The notes under the pieces are model-generated. The model searched no databases and was not told where the DNA came from. It saw nothing but the letters and a program-made list of their open reading frames with translations. The position numbers and the translations under genes are program-made. A stretch of DNA of 6,973 bases from an uncultured Clostridium sp. (GTDB lineage: Bacteria; Cyanobacteriota; Vampirovibrionia; Gastranaerophilales; Gastranaerophilaceae), in assembly GCA_905212085.1 (NCBI GenBank), contig CAJMDF010000059.1, forward strand, positions 1-6,973, given 5' to 3'. Each line of letters starts with the position of its first letter. The first letter of the stretch is position 1. This document shows, piece after piece, positions 1 through 6,326 of this stretch.

Positions 1-7
1 TTTTTAT

Positions 8-220
8 ATGAATATAAGTAGCGAAATAAAAAAGTTGATGATTGACAGTGATATCACCCAAACAGAACTTGCAAAAATCATCTCAACAAAGAAAAAGAAA
101 AGTTTTAGTGTTCAAAACTTTTCTCAAAAATTAAAAAATAATACAATTACCCTAAAAGAATTTGAAATAATTCTTGACACTTTAGGATATAATATTCTCT
201 TTATGAAAAAGAAAAATTAA
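8..220 (+). CDS. Small helix-turn-helix (XRE/Cro-like) DNA-binding protein
   Basis: A 70-residue protein that is almost entirely one helix-turn-helix domain. Residues 17-25 (ITQTELAKI) form the first two helices of an XRE-type fold, residues 33-43 (FSVQNFSQKLK) look like the recognition helix, and residues 47-65 (ITLKEFEIILDTLGYNILF) match the closing helices and the 'LGY' ending common to short XRE proteins. A lysine-rich stretch (TKKKK, 27-31) lengthens the turn between helices 2 and 3. The likely role is transcriptional regulation by binding DNA; the target is unknown. The ATG lies 7 bases from the window edge, so no ribosome binding site can be judged. The frame stays open to the edge, so the true start could be further upstream. 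The stop falls 2 bases before the end of mtnA, which reads the other way. The genes it might control, or a toxin partner, would lie to the left, outside the window. Confidence 0.75.
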   Translation: MNISSEIKKLMIDSDITQTELAKIISTKKKKSFSVQNFSQKLKNNTITLKEFEIILDTLGYNILFMKKKN

Positions 221-222
221 TT

Positions 223-1281
223 CTAGATTTTAAACGCTTCTGCGATTGATTTGTTATAATCAGGTCTTAAAATTCCTTTTTCTGTAATAATACCGGCAAT
301 TAATTCATGCGGAGTAACGTCAAATCCTGGATTTATTACATTTACATCAGGAGCACAAATTATTTTTCCGTTAATGTGAGTTACTTCATCATGCGAACGT
401 TCTTCAATTACAATTTCATCGCCTGTTTTAATACTTGTATCAATAGTTGATAAAGGTGCTGCAACATAGAATGGAACGTTATGGTATTTAGCTGCGATTG
501 CTACTGTGTAAGTCCCGATTTTATTTGCTGCATCTCCGTTAGCTGCAATTCTGTCTGCACCTACAACAACCATATCAATCATACCTTTTTTCATAAAATA
601 TGAACACATTCCATCAGTAATTAAAGTTGTAGGAATTCCATCCATTGTCAATTCAAATGTAGTAATTCTTGCACCTTGCTGACGAGGACGAGTTTCATCT
701 GCAAATACTTGAATAGTCGGATCATTTGCAAATGCAGAACGCACAACTCCTAAAGCTGTCCCGTAACCGACAGTTGCAAGTGCTCCAGCATTACAGTGTG
801 TTAAAATTGTTGCACCTTTTGGAACAACTTCCGCACCGTAATCACCTATTTTTTTATTGATTGCAATATCTTCATCTTCTAATCTAATTCCGTTTTGCTT
901 TAATTCTTCTACAATTCCTTGAATATCTAATTTAGAATTTTTTATAACTTCTTTTTGTTTTTCACAAGCCCACATCAAGTTTACTGCAGTAGGTCTTGAT
1001 GTTGCCATATAATCAGCTTTTTCAAGAAGTTTTTTTACAAATTCATCTCTAGAAAGATTTTCTTTCGCAAGTTCTTGAGCGTATAAAACAACCCCATGAG
1101 CACCTGCTACACCAATCGCCGGAGCTCCACGAACTATCATTGTTCTGATTGCATCAAACATCTCTTGCCCGCCTGTGATATTTACATATTTGAATTCATA
1201 AGGCAACAAAGTCTGATCAACCATTTTTGAATAATTATCTACCCATTCGATTGTTTTTATTTTTGAATGAAATTCTGCCAT
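223..1281 (-). CDS. mtnA: S-methyl-5-thioribose-1-phosphate isomerase (MtnA)
   Basis: A 352-residue cytoplasmic enzyme of the eIF2B-alpha/MtnA family. It converts the aldose 5-methylthioribose-1-phosphate to the ketose methylthioribulose-1-phosphate in the methionine salvage pathway, or in MTA/DHAP-shunt variants of it. Family signatures are RGAPAIGVAGAHG (51-63), TSRPTAVNLMWACE (94-107), LTHCNAGALATVGYGTALG (160-178), ADETRPRQQGAR (194-205) and GADRIAANGDAANKIGTY (241-258). Cys163 and Asp243 have the same 80-residue spacing as the catalytic Cys160/Asp240 pair of the Bacillus subtilis enzyme, so the active site looks intact and the length is normal. The ATG is supported by AAGAGG at 1290-1295, 8 bases upstream. 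It lies 35 bases downstream of the membrane-protein gene and is probably the last gene of a ruvC-led transcript. No other salvage gene (mtnK, mtnP, mtnB, mtnC or mtnD) is in the window. A paralogous ribose-1,5-bisphosphate isomerase is less likely given the MtnA-type motifs. Confidence 0.96.
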   Translation of the reverse strand: MAEFHSKIKTIEWVDNYSKMVDQTLLPYEFKYVNITGGQEMFDAIRTMIVRGAPAIGVAGAHGVVLYAQELAKENLSRDEFVKKLLEKADYMATSRPTAVNLMWACEKQKEVIKNSKLDIQGIVEELKQNGIRLEDEDIAINKKIGDYGAEVVPKGATILTHCNAGALATVGYGTALGVVRSAFANDPTIQVFADETRPRQQGARITTFELTMDGIPTTLITDGMCSYFMKKGMIDMVVVGADRIAANGDAANKIGTYTVAIAAKYHNVPFYVAAPLSTIDTSIKTGDEIVIEERSHDEVTHINGKIICAPDVNVINPGFDVTPHELIAGIITEKGILRPDYNKSIAEAFKI

Positions 1282-1316
1282 TTTTATTTCCTCTTTTACT
1301 AATTAAACTAAAAATT

Positions 1317-1781
1317 TTACTTATTCCTGAACACGCCTAAAAAATCCATTACATAGAAAGTTAAAAATCCTGTAAAAGCATTCACTGTTGCACTCAAAAC
1401 ACCCATAAAAAGAGAGATTACAACAAGAATAAAAAAGCTAGCATGTTCAAGCATCAGCCCTACTCCGTAATTTGCAGCAATATGAAAAAACTTCATCAAA
1501 ATAACCGAAATAGGTACATAAATTATTGAAAATCCTAAATATGAAACAAATCCCGATATAGCTCCAATAATAATACTGTCTTTTGTAGATAAATAAGCAA
1601 GACAATCATATTTAGTCAAAAGCCAAATTACAATCGGTGAAATGAAACATAATAAAAAAATAAAAGACACAACTCCTAAATAAGGTATTAAAGTCACAGC
1701 ACCCAATATAGCTCCGAAAAATACACTTAATATAGAAATTTGTCTTAATAATACATAATTAATATCCATAGGAATAATCAT
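1317..1781 (-). CDS. Small multi-pass membrane protein of unknown function
   Basis: A 154-residue very hydrophobic protein that I do not recognise. Numbered from the ATG at 1781, likely membrane helices are at about 14-34, 35-56 and 69-95, followed by a long hydrophobic stretch at 114-148 that may be one helix or a hairpin. A short polar segment with KYDC and STKDS (about 57-68) separates helices 2 and 3. There is no signal peptide and no recognisable catalytic motif. I chose the ATG at 1779-1781 because it overlaps the ruvC stop as ATGA, the classic arrangement for translational coupling. A TTG at 1803-1805 is in frame and would add 8 residues inside ruvC, but neither start has a good Shine-Dalgarno. 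The gene is co-directional with ruvC upstream and mtnA downstream and is probably co-transcribed with them. The hydrophobic pattern makes it a convincing gene; its function is open. Confidence 0.8.
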   Translation of the reverse strand: MIIPMDINYVLLRQISILSVFFGAILGAVTLIPYLGVVSFIFLLCFISPIVIWLLTKYDCLAYLSTKDSIIIGAISGFVSYLGFSIIYVPISVILMKFFHIAANYGVGLMLEHASFFILVVISLFMGVLSATVNAFTGFLTFYVMDFLGVFRNK

Positions 1782-2251
1782 ATCATGATTGAACGCGTAT
1801 GACAAATTGCAATTGCAATTGAATCTACTGTATCATCAAGTTTTGGCAAAGTATCAACACCCAGTGACAATTTAACCATTTGTTCTACTTCTTTTTTATC
1901 TGCACGACCATATCCAGTCAAAACCTGCTTAACTTCCATAGGAGTATATTCATAAATAGGGATTTGGAATTTTTCAAGAACTGTTAAAATCACCCCTCTT
2001 GCATGGGCTACAGGCATTACTGTTGTTTGATTTCTAAAGAAAAATAGTTTTTCTATCGCAGCACAATCAGGTCTGTATTTTTCAACTATAGTATTCATAT
2101 CCTCGAAAATCTCTAAAAGTCTTGCAGATTCTCGAGCTCCTTTTTGAGTTTGAATAGAACCTGAATGCAAAAGTACAGGAGTTTCTCCATCATATTCAAC
2201 AATAGAATATCCTACAATTCCTAACCCTGGGTCAATACCTAAAATTTTCAT
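1778..2251 (-). CDS. ruvC: Crossover junction endodeoxyribonuclease RuvC
   Basis: A 157-residue RNase H-fold nuclease that resolves Holliday junctions by symmetric cleavage, normally acting with the RuvAB branch-migration motor. The start MKILGIDPGLGIVGYSI is the RuvC signature. The four acidic metal-binding residues are present: Asp7, Glu67 (AAIEKLFF), and Asp140 and Asp143 (DDTVDSIAIAICH). Phe70 corresponds to the stacking Phe69 of the E. coli enzyme, and Lys108 and Lys119 (GYGRADKKEV) match its DNA-contacting lysines. The length is slightly short but normal. The ATG at 2249-2251 has no Shine-Dalgarno; a strong extended -10 ends only about 7 bases upstream, so translation may be leaderless. 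The TGA stop overlaps the next gene's ATG. Neither ruvA nor ruvB is adjacent. The repeated AATTGC near the end of the gene simply encodes the IAIAI segment. Confidence 0.97.
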   Translation of the reverse strand: MKILGIDPGLGIVGYSIVEYDGETPVLLHSGSIQTQKGARESARLLEIFEDMNTIVEKYRPDCAAIEKLFFFRNQTTVMPVAHARGVILTVLEKFQIPIYEYTPMEVKQVLTGYGRADKKEVEQMVKLSLGVDTLPKLDDTVDSIAIAICHTRSIMI

Positions 2252-2257
2252 AAAATT

Positions 2258-2266
2258 ATTATACCA
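2258..2266 (-). promoter_or_regulatory. Extended -10 promoter of ruvC
   Basis: On the minus strand the sequence reads TGGTATAAT, a perfect extended -10 (TGnTATAAT). No good -35 hexamer is found about 17 bases upstream, which is acceptable for an extended -10 promoter. Transcription would start about 7 bases downstream, at or within a base or two of the A of the ruvC ATG (2251). This would drive ruvC, the membrane-protein gene and probably mtnA. The start site is inferred from spacing only. Confidence 0.55.
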
Positions 2267-2330
2267 TAATTTTCAGGCAATTTTTATAAAGAAAATGTTT
2301 TTATTAATACATAATAGGGGAAATATAAAA

Positions 2331-2336
2331 AAGGGG
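2331..2336 (+). promoter_or_regulatory. Ribosome binding site deciding the start of the ADP-ribosyltransferase-like gene
   Basis: AAGGGG ends 3 bases before the ATG at 2340 (its AGG core ends 5 bases before). It is the best Shine-Dalgarno-like match near any candidate start of this gene. The spacing is on the short side. The earlier in-frame ATG at 2295 has only an A-rich run in front of it and would add 15 residues. Confidence 0.45.
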
Positions 2337-2339
2337 ATT

Positions 2340-3089
2340 ATGGGAAATTTTACAACTATACTGATGAAACAAGCATCAAGCCTTGTTCGAAAAACACCGG
2401 TATACAAAAAAGGAACACCTTTCGCGTATGCACCAAAATACCAAAATTCTGTAAAACAATATTCAGAATTACTAAAAAAAGAAAACATTATTCCAAAAGA
2501 AAAAATTAAACAAACAGCAGAAAATTTAACAAAAGATGATCTTAAAAATTGGGGGAAAGTATTTGATACCAAAAGTATTCAACTAAGATTTTTTGGTGCA
2601 GATACAGATAAAGCATACCATGGATCACCTTTTAGCTTTTCATCTTTTAATATTGAAAAAATAGGCTCAGGCGAAGGATTATCAAAAAGAGGTAAGGGAA
2701 TATACCTTTTTAGAACAAAAAGGAATGCTCCATATTTTGCAAATATAAGAAGCAAAGATGCACCTATACACATTGGATCAACAAAACCACTTGATAACCC
2801 TCAACCAACTATTTATGAAATTTCAGGATTAAAAAATCTTAAATTAAAAAAAGTAAGTTCTCTTGAAGCAAAACAAATAGCAAGCAATCAAGATGAATTT
2901 ATGAAATTACATCCTGACATATCAGGTATAGAATTAGATAGTGGAGAAATATGCGTATTTCCAAACTTTATCAGTAAAATTAAAATAGAAAACAAAACTC
3001 CACTGGAAACCTTTATTACACAAAACAAAGATTACAATTTCCGAACTTGGACTACTGATATAGAAAAATTAAAGAAATTAACGACATAA
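2340..3089 (+). CDS. Putative ADP-ribosyltransferase-fold protein (ART-PolyVal-like)
   Basis: A 249-residue protein from the ATG at 2340, with a C-terminal domain resembling the ADP-ribosyltransferases of phage polyvalent proteins and toxins. Numbered from that start, motif 1 is AYHGSPFSFSSFNIEKIG (92-109, with His94), followed by GSGEGLSKRGKGIYLF (109-124, with Tyr122) and APYFA (130-134). A late strand GEICVF (202-207, with Glu203) precedes SKIKIE. This matches an H-Y-E style NAD-binding and catalytic layout, as in 'YHGSP..F..F....IG.GEG....G.GLYF' families. The N-terminal 90 residues are lysine-rich and polar, contain KTPVYKKGTPFAYAPKYQN (18-36), and match nothing I know. There is no signal peptide or membrane segment. 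The gene is divergent from ruvC and ends 4 bases from the oppositely oriented methyltransferase gene. Parts are very A-rich (13 G+C in the 60 bases 2461-2520), which may hint at acquisition. No immunity or antitoxin gene is adjacent. The fold assignment is motif-based; substrate and role are unknown. An ATG at 2295 is an alternative start. Confidence 0.72.
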   Translation: MGNFTTILMKQASSLVRKTPVYKKGTPFAYAPKYQNSVKQYSELLKKENIIPKEKIKQTAENLTKDDLKNWGKVFDTKSIQLRFFGADTDKAYHGSPFSFSSFNIEKIGSGEGLSKRGKGIYLFRTKRNAPYFANIRSKDAPIHIGSTKPLDNPQPTIYEISGLKNLKLKKVSSLEAKQIASNQDEFMKLHPDISGIELDSGEICVFPNFISKIKIENKTPLETFITQNKDYNFRTWTTDIEKLKKLTT

Positions 3090-3093
3090 ATAC

Positions 3094-3660
3094 TTATTTT
3101 ATTTTTCTAGCTAAGGATAAGCCCGCCGGTAATGGTAATACAACGTTTTCATAATTTGGATTTGCATTAATCGCATCAATAAAAGGTTTGCATTTAGCCT
3201 CATGTGACAATACATTGTCACATGCGATTATGCCATTTTTTTTCAAATGCTTATCTATAAATTCAAAATACTTGATATACTCAGATTTATTAGCATCTAC
3301 GAAAGCAAAATCAATTTCAAAATCCTCAGGTAAATATTCAAGATGCATCAAAGCAGAACCTTTTAGCGTTGTAATCACATCATCAACTTTGCAAGTTTTA
3401 AAGTTTTCTTTTGCAACATCAAGTCTTTTATCATAAAACTCAATAGTTGTAAGATGTCCGCCATTTTCTTTTACAGCTTTACCTAGCCAAATTCCTGAAT
3501 ATCCGTTAGAAGTTCCCACTTCCAAAACGTTTTTTGACTTTTCTGCTCTTATTAATGTATATAAAAATTCTGCTGTAACTCTTGCAATATTCCAAAATTG
3601 TTTTTGAGTTTTTTCTAATTCGCTAAGTACATTTTCAGTTGTGTCATCAAAATATTTCAT
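3094..3660 (-). CDS. SAM-dependent O-methyltransferase (class I, Methyltransf_3/24 type)
   Basis: A 188-residue cytoplasmic class I methyltransferase related to the catechol/caffeoyl-CoA O-methyltransferase family. This family includes small-molecule methylating enzymes and the tRNA wobble-uridine methyltransferase TrmR. The SAM-binding glycine loop is NVLEVGTSNGYSGIWLG (44-60), and Glu74 (TTIEF) should bind the ribose. FAFVDANKSEYIKYFE (118-133) and GIIACDNVL (143-151) supply the usual metal-binding set Asp122, Asp148 and Asn149. The last residues, LPAGLSLARKI, match the family's final strand. The length is slightly shorter than the typical 200-220 residues, mainly at the N-terminus. The ATG lies 19 bases after the propeller gene's stop, with only a weak AGG in front, so co-transcription is likely. 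The substrate cannot be told from the sequence. A perfect inverted repeat sits over the codons of the catalytic Asp148-Asn149. Confidence 0.9.
   Translation of the reverse strand: MKYFDDTTENVLSELEKTQKQFWNIARVTAEFLYTLIRAEKSKNVLEVGTSNGYSGIWLGKAVKENGGHLTTIEFYDKRLDVAKENFKTCKVDDVITTLKGSALMHLEYLPEDFEIDFAFVDANKSEYIKYFEFIDKHLKKNGIIACDNVLSHEAKCKPFIDAINANPNYENVVLPLPAGLSLARKIK
3201..3224. repeat. Perfect 11-bp inverted repeat with 2-bp spacer inside the methyltransferase gene
   Basis: CATGTGACAAT (3201-3211) and ATTGTCACATG (3214-3224) are exact reverse complements separated by AC. The outer portion reads TGTGA-N10-TCACA. The repeat lies over codons for about residues 147-154 (CDNVLSHE) of the methyltransferase. 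It could form an mRNA hairpin or be a binding site for a dimeric regulator, or it could be a coincidence of coding sequence. No poly-T run follows on either strand, so it is not a classical terminator. Confidence 0.7.
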
Positions 3661-3679
3661 AATTTCATTGCCTGTATAA

Positions 3680-5155
3680 TTATTTATTAATCTTTTTAAC
3701 TTTTTCAGTTACAACAATCGTATTTGCAGGAATATCAATCGGAATCGTTTTAATAACCTTGTTAGTCCCTAAATCAAATACTGTATATAATGAAGCCTTT
3801 GTATCAGTAATAAGAGCTATATTTGTATTTTCAATCTGATTAATCTTTGTAGAAAAACCATTTGTATTCAAATAAATAGAATCAGTTAATGTGTCAGTTT
3901 TAGCATCTACTACTTGAATAGAATTATCTCCGGCTCCTAATACATATACTCTCCCGTGAAAAGCAAGCATATCAATAGGTTTTTCACAAATTTCTATTTC
4001 AGCAATCAAATTTATCGTATCATAATCAATAATTGCTAGTCTGTTTTTTGTTCTGCTTGTTATATAAATTTTGTTATTTGTGTATACAATTTTAGAAACA
4101 TTTGGGAATTTACCAATTTCTTTTAACAAATAATTATTATCCAACTCAATTGCCCAAATATCACGTGTTCTTTTATCATAATAAAAGAGTTTTGTCCCGT
4201 CTTCAGATAAAGTCAACTTTTCACACATGCCTGTAATCTTTATTTGCTTAGACAAAGTCATAGTTTCTAGATTAACTGTATAAATACTTGAATCCACAGA
4301 ACTTGAGATATAAGCAATATTTTTATTTTTATCAATTACAATTTCATCAGGCTGAGTTTTTATATAAATTTGTTTAATAATTTGATCATCAGCTAATGAA
4401 ATAACATCAACTGAAGGTTTTTCAAACGCAGTCACCAATAAAAATTGATCATTATATGCATCCATATCAATAGGCACATTAGTTTGAGCCAAAGAATACT
4501 CAGGAGTCTTAGCTCCAAGATTTAAGACTTGAATATTTTTAGAATAAGGTGATGACACATAAAAACTTTTATTTTTCAATTGAGGAATTTGAGAAAGAGT
4601 TTTCAATGTAGAGCCTGAAAGCTGTGTCACAACAGGTTTTGAACTTTCTACACGAATTCCGGGATCATTAACGGTCTTAATTTCCAAATTCCCGACAATT
4701 GATTTCATATTCTCAGGAATAATCAAACCTTTCGGGACTAACATATCCTGCGGCAAAAGACCGGTTCTTAATTCCATAGGAGGATTTGCCATTTTGTAAA
4801 TAGTTTTATGTCCGTTTGTATCTGTCAATACTTTCAACAATGCAAAATCATTATTCAAAATAACAATATTTGGCTTTGAAGCAAGAGTTTTTCCTGTCGG
4901 ATAAGTTTGTTTTATCTCTAACTTTTCAGGAGTAATAATTTTTGCAGGAAGCAATGGTAAATAAATTGTGTTATCAGGCAGAATAATTACCCCGTCAAAT
5001 CTAAAAGTAGTATTTGGAAAATCCTTCACTACAAACTTTTGTACATTATCAGGAATTTTTGTCGCAAAAGCAGGAACTGAAAAAGTCATCATTACTGCAG
5101 TTACAACACAAATTTTAGCTGCTATATTTTTAAGCTGCCCGATTTTTTTATTCAT
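3680..5155 (-). CDS. Exported beta-propeller protein (YncE/YVTN-like)
   Basis: A 491-residue protein with a clear Sec signal peptide: a basic N-region (MNKKIGQLKNIAAK), a hydrophobic core (about 15-28) and an AFA cleavage site after residue 31. It is therefore expected outside the cytoplasmic membrane. Residues 32-190 form a beta-rich N-terminal region that I do not recognise. From about 195 to 480 there are roughly seven degenerate repeats of about 35-45 residues, of the kind 'N.IYITS....RLAIIDYDT..LIAEIEI...P', seen for example at 279-300, 361-385 and 402-425. This is typical of YVTN/YncE-like propellers, which usually act as binding or scaffold domains. No catalytic motif is visible. The ATG shares its A with the dnaJ stop (TAATG), and AAGGGAG at 5166-5172 lies 10 bases upstream inside dnaJ, so translation is coupled to dnaJ. 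A folding or envelope-stress role is suggested only by this context. Confidence 0.85.
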   Translation of the reverse strand: MNKKIGQLKNIAAKICVVTAVMMTFSVPAFATKIPDNVQKFVVKDFPNTTFRFDGVIILPDNTIYLPLLPAKIITPEKLEIKQTYPTGKTLASKPNIVILNNDFALLKVLTDTNGHKTIYKMANPPMELRTGLLPQDMLVPKGLIIPENMKSIVGNLEIKTVNDPGIRVESSKPVVTQLSGSTLKTLSQIPQLKNKSFYVSSPYSKNIQVLNLGAKTPEYSLAQTNVPIDMDAYNDQFLLVTAFEKPSVDVISLADDQIIKQIYIKTQPDEIVIDKNKNIAYISSSVDSSIYTVNLETMTLSKQIKITGMCEKLTLSEDGTKLFYYDKRTRDIWAIELDNNYLLKEIGKFPNVSKIVYTNNKIYITSRTKNRLAIIDYDTINLIAEIEICEKPIDMLAFHGRVYVLGAGDNSIQVVDAKTDTLTDSIYLNTNGFSTKINQIENTNIALITDTKASLYTVFDLGTNKVIKTIPIDIPANTIVVTEKVKKINK

Positions 5156-6285
5156 TACTGAAATACTCCCTTAACTTTATCCATTATTGATGATTGTTGT
5201 GAAGCTTTTTTATTATTTTGAATTTCATACAATTTTCTATACAACATTCTTTCTTCATCAGAAAGTTTTGTAGGAGTTTTTACTGCAACTATTACAATGT
5301 GATCCCCTCTTTGAGAAGGTCTTGCAATATATGGCACTCCCGCACCTTTTATTTTTATAGAATTCCCGCTTTGAACTCCTGCTTGGACTGTAATTTTTTG
5401 TTCACCATCCAAAGTTTTTACAATAACTTCATCTCCTAAAGCTGCTTGAGCAGGTGTAATATCAAGTCTTGAATAAACATCATTTCCTTCACGTTTGAAG
5501 TAATCTGAAGATTTTACATGCAATACTACATACAAATCACCTGCCGGACCGCCATTAGTACCTGCGTCCCCTTCATGAGAGACTCTGATTTTTGACATAT
5601 TATCAACACCAGCAGGAATTTTTATATTAATTTTCTTTTCCTTCTGAATTTTTCCCTGACCTTTACAATCCTTGCAAGGTTTAGAAATCTTTTTACCGGC
5701 GCCATGACAATCAGGACAAGTAACGATTTGAGCAATAGAGCCTAAAGGAGTTCTCATAACCTGTTTTACCTGACCGCTTCCATGACATGTCGGGCAAGTA
5801 ACAGGTTGTGAACCTTTTTCAGCGCCTGTACCTCCGCAAGATGGGCATAATTCCAAATGGTCAAATTTAATTTCTTTTTCACAGCCAAATACAGCCTGCT
5901 CAAAATCGATTTCAATATCCAATCTTAAATCATCACCTTCAACAGGGGCATTAGGATCAGGTCTTCCGCCAAATCCAAAACCACCCATTCCACCAAAGAA
6001 TGAATTGAATATATCATTTAAATCGCCAAAACCGCCTGCAAAAGGTCCGTTTGTATCAAAACCTGCATTTTTAAGACCGTCTTCGCCAAATCGGTCATAA
6101 GTTGCGCGCTTATTATCATCCATTAAAGTTTCATAAGCTTTGCCCAATTCCTTAAATTTTTCTTCCGCATCCGGAGCTTTATTTACATCGGGGTGTAATG
6201 TTCTTGCCTTTCTTCTGAAGGCAGATTTTATCTCGTCCTTTGAAGCATCTTTTGATACTCCGAGTATTTCATAGTAATCTGTCAT
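5155..6285 (-). CDS. dnaJ: Chaperone protein DnaJ
   Basis: A 376-residue full-length type I J-protein that delivers unfolded clients to DnaK and stimulates its ATPase. The J domain occupies about 1-70 with the essential HPD at 31-33. A Gly/Phe-rich linker follows (about 75-108, GGFGDLNDIFNSFFGGMGGFGFGG). Four CxxCxGxG zinc-finger repeats start at Cys147, Cys164, Cys190 and Cys204, all intact. The C-terminal client-binding domains run from about 215 to 340. The length is typical. The ATG at 6283-6285 has GGGAAGA about 11 bases upstream, a rather distant ribosome binding site. The gene follows grpE after 77 bases and overlaps the propeller gene by one base. dnaK is not in the window, so the chaperone set is split in this genome or dnaK lies beyond the right edge. 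Confidence 0.98.
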   Translation of the reverse strand: MTDYYEILGVSKDASKDEIKSAFRRKARTLHPDVNKAPDAEEKFKELGKAYETLMDDNKRATYDRFGEDGLKNAGFDTNGPFAGGFGDLNDIFNSFFGGMGGFGFGGRPDPNAPVEGDDLRLDIEIDFEQAVFGCEKEIKFDHLELCPSCGGTGAEKGSQPVTCPTCHGSGQVKQVMRTPLGSIAQIVTCPDCHGAGKKISKPCKDCKGQGKIQKEKKINIKIPAGVDNMSKIRVSHEGDAGTNGGPAGDLYVVLHVKSSDYFKREGNDVYSRLDITPAQAALGDEVIVKTLDGEQKITVQAGVQSGNSIKIKGAGVPYIARPSQRGDHIVIVAVKTPTKLSDEERMLYRKLYEIQNNKKASQQSSIMDKVKGVFQ

Positions 6286-6326
6286 TTTATATTAAATCTT
6301 CCCTATTCTAATTATTTAATAATTGT

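Noticed and set aside
1805..1823. AATTGC tandem repeat
   Set aside because: It encodes the conserved IAIAI segment of RuvC and needs no other explanation.
2273..2572. Open frame of 99 codons on the minus strand opposite the ADP-ribosyltransferase-like gene
   Set aside because: It is the antisense shadow of an A-rich coding sequence (hence rich in Phe, Ile and Ser), has no ribosome binding site and lies within a better-supported gene.
2579..2773. Open frame of 64 codons on the minus strand
   Set aside because: It lies wholly antisense to the conserved YHGSP...GIYLF region of the plus-strand gene; no family features.
3201..3224. Rho-independent terminator
   Set aside because: The stem is AT-balanced, lies in mid-gene and is not followed by a T-run on either strand.
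3188..3436. Open frame of 82 codons on the plus strand
   Set aside because: Antisense to the methyltransferase, whose motifs are clear; no ribosome binding site.
4968..5174. Open frame of 68 codons on the plus strand with hydrophobic residues
   Set aside because: Antisense to the signal-peptide region of the propeller gene, which explains the hydrophobicity.
5218..5439. Open frame of 73 codons on the plus strand
   Set aside because: Antisense to the C-terminal part of dnaJ; composition (Phe, Tyr, Asn, Ser) is typical of a shadow frame.
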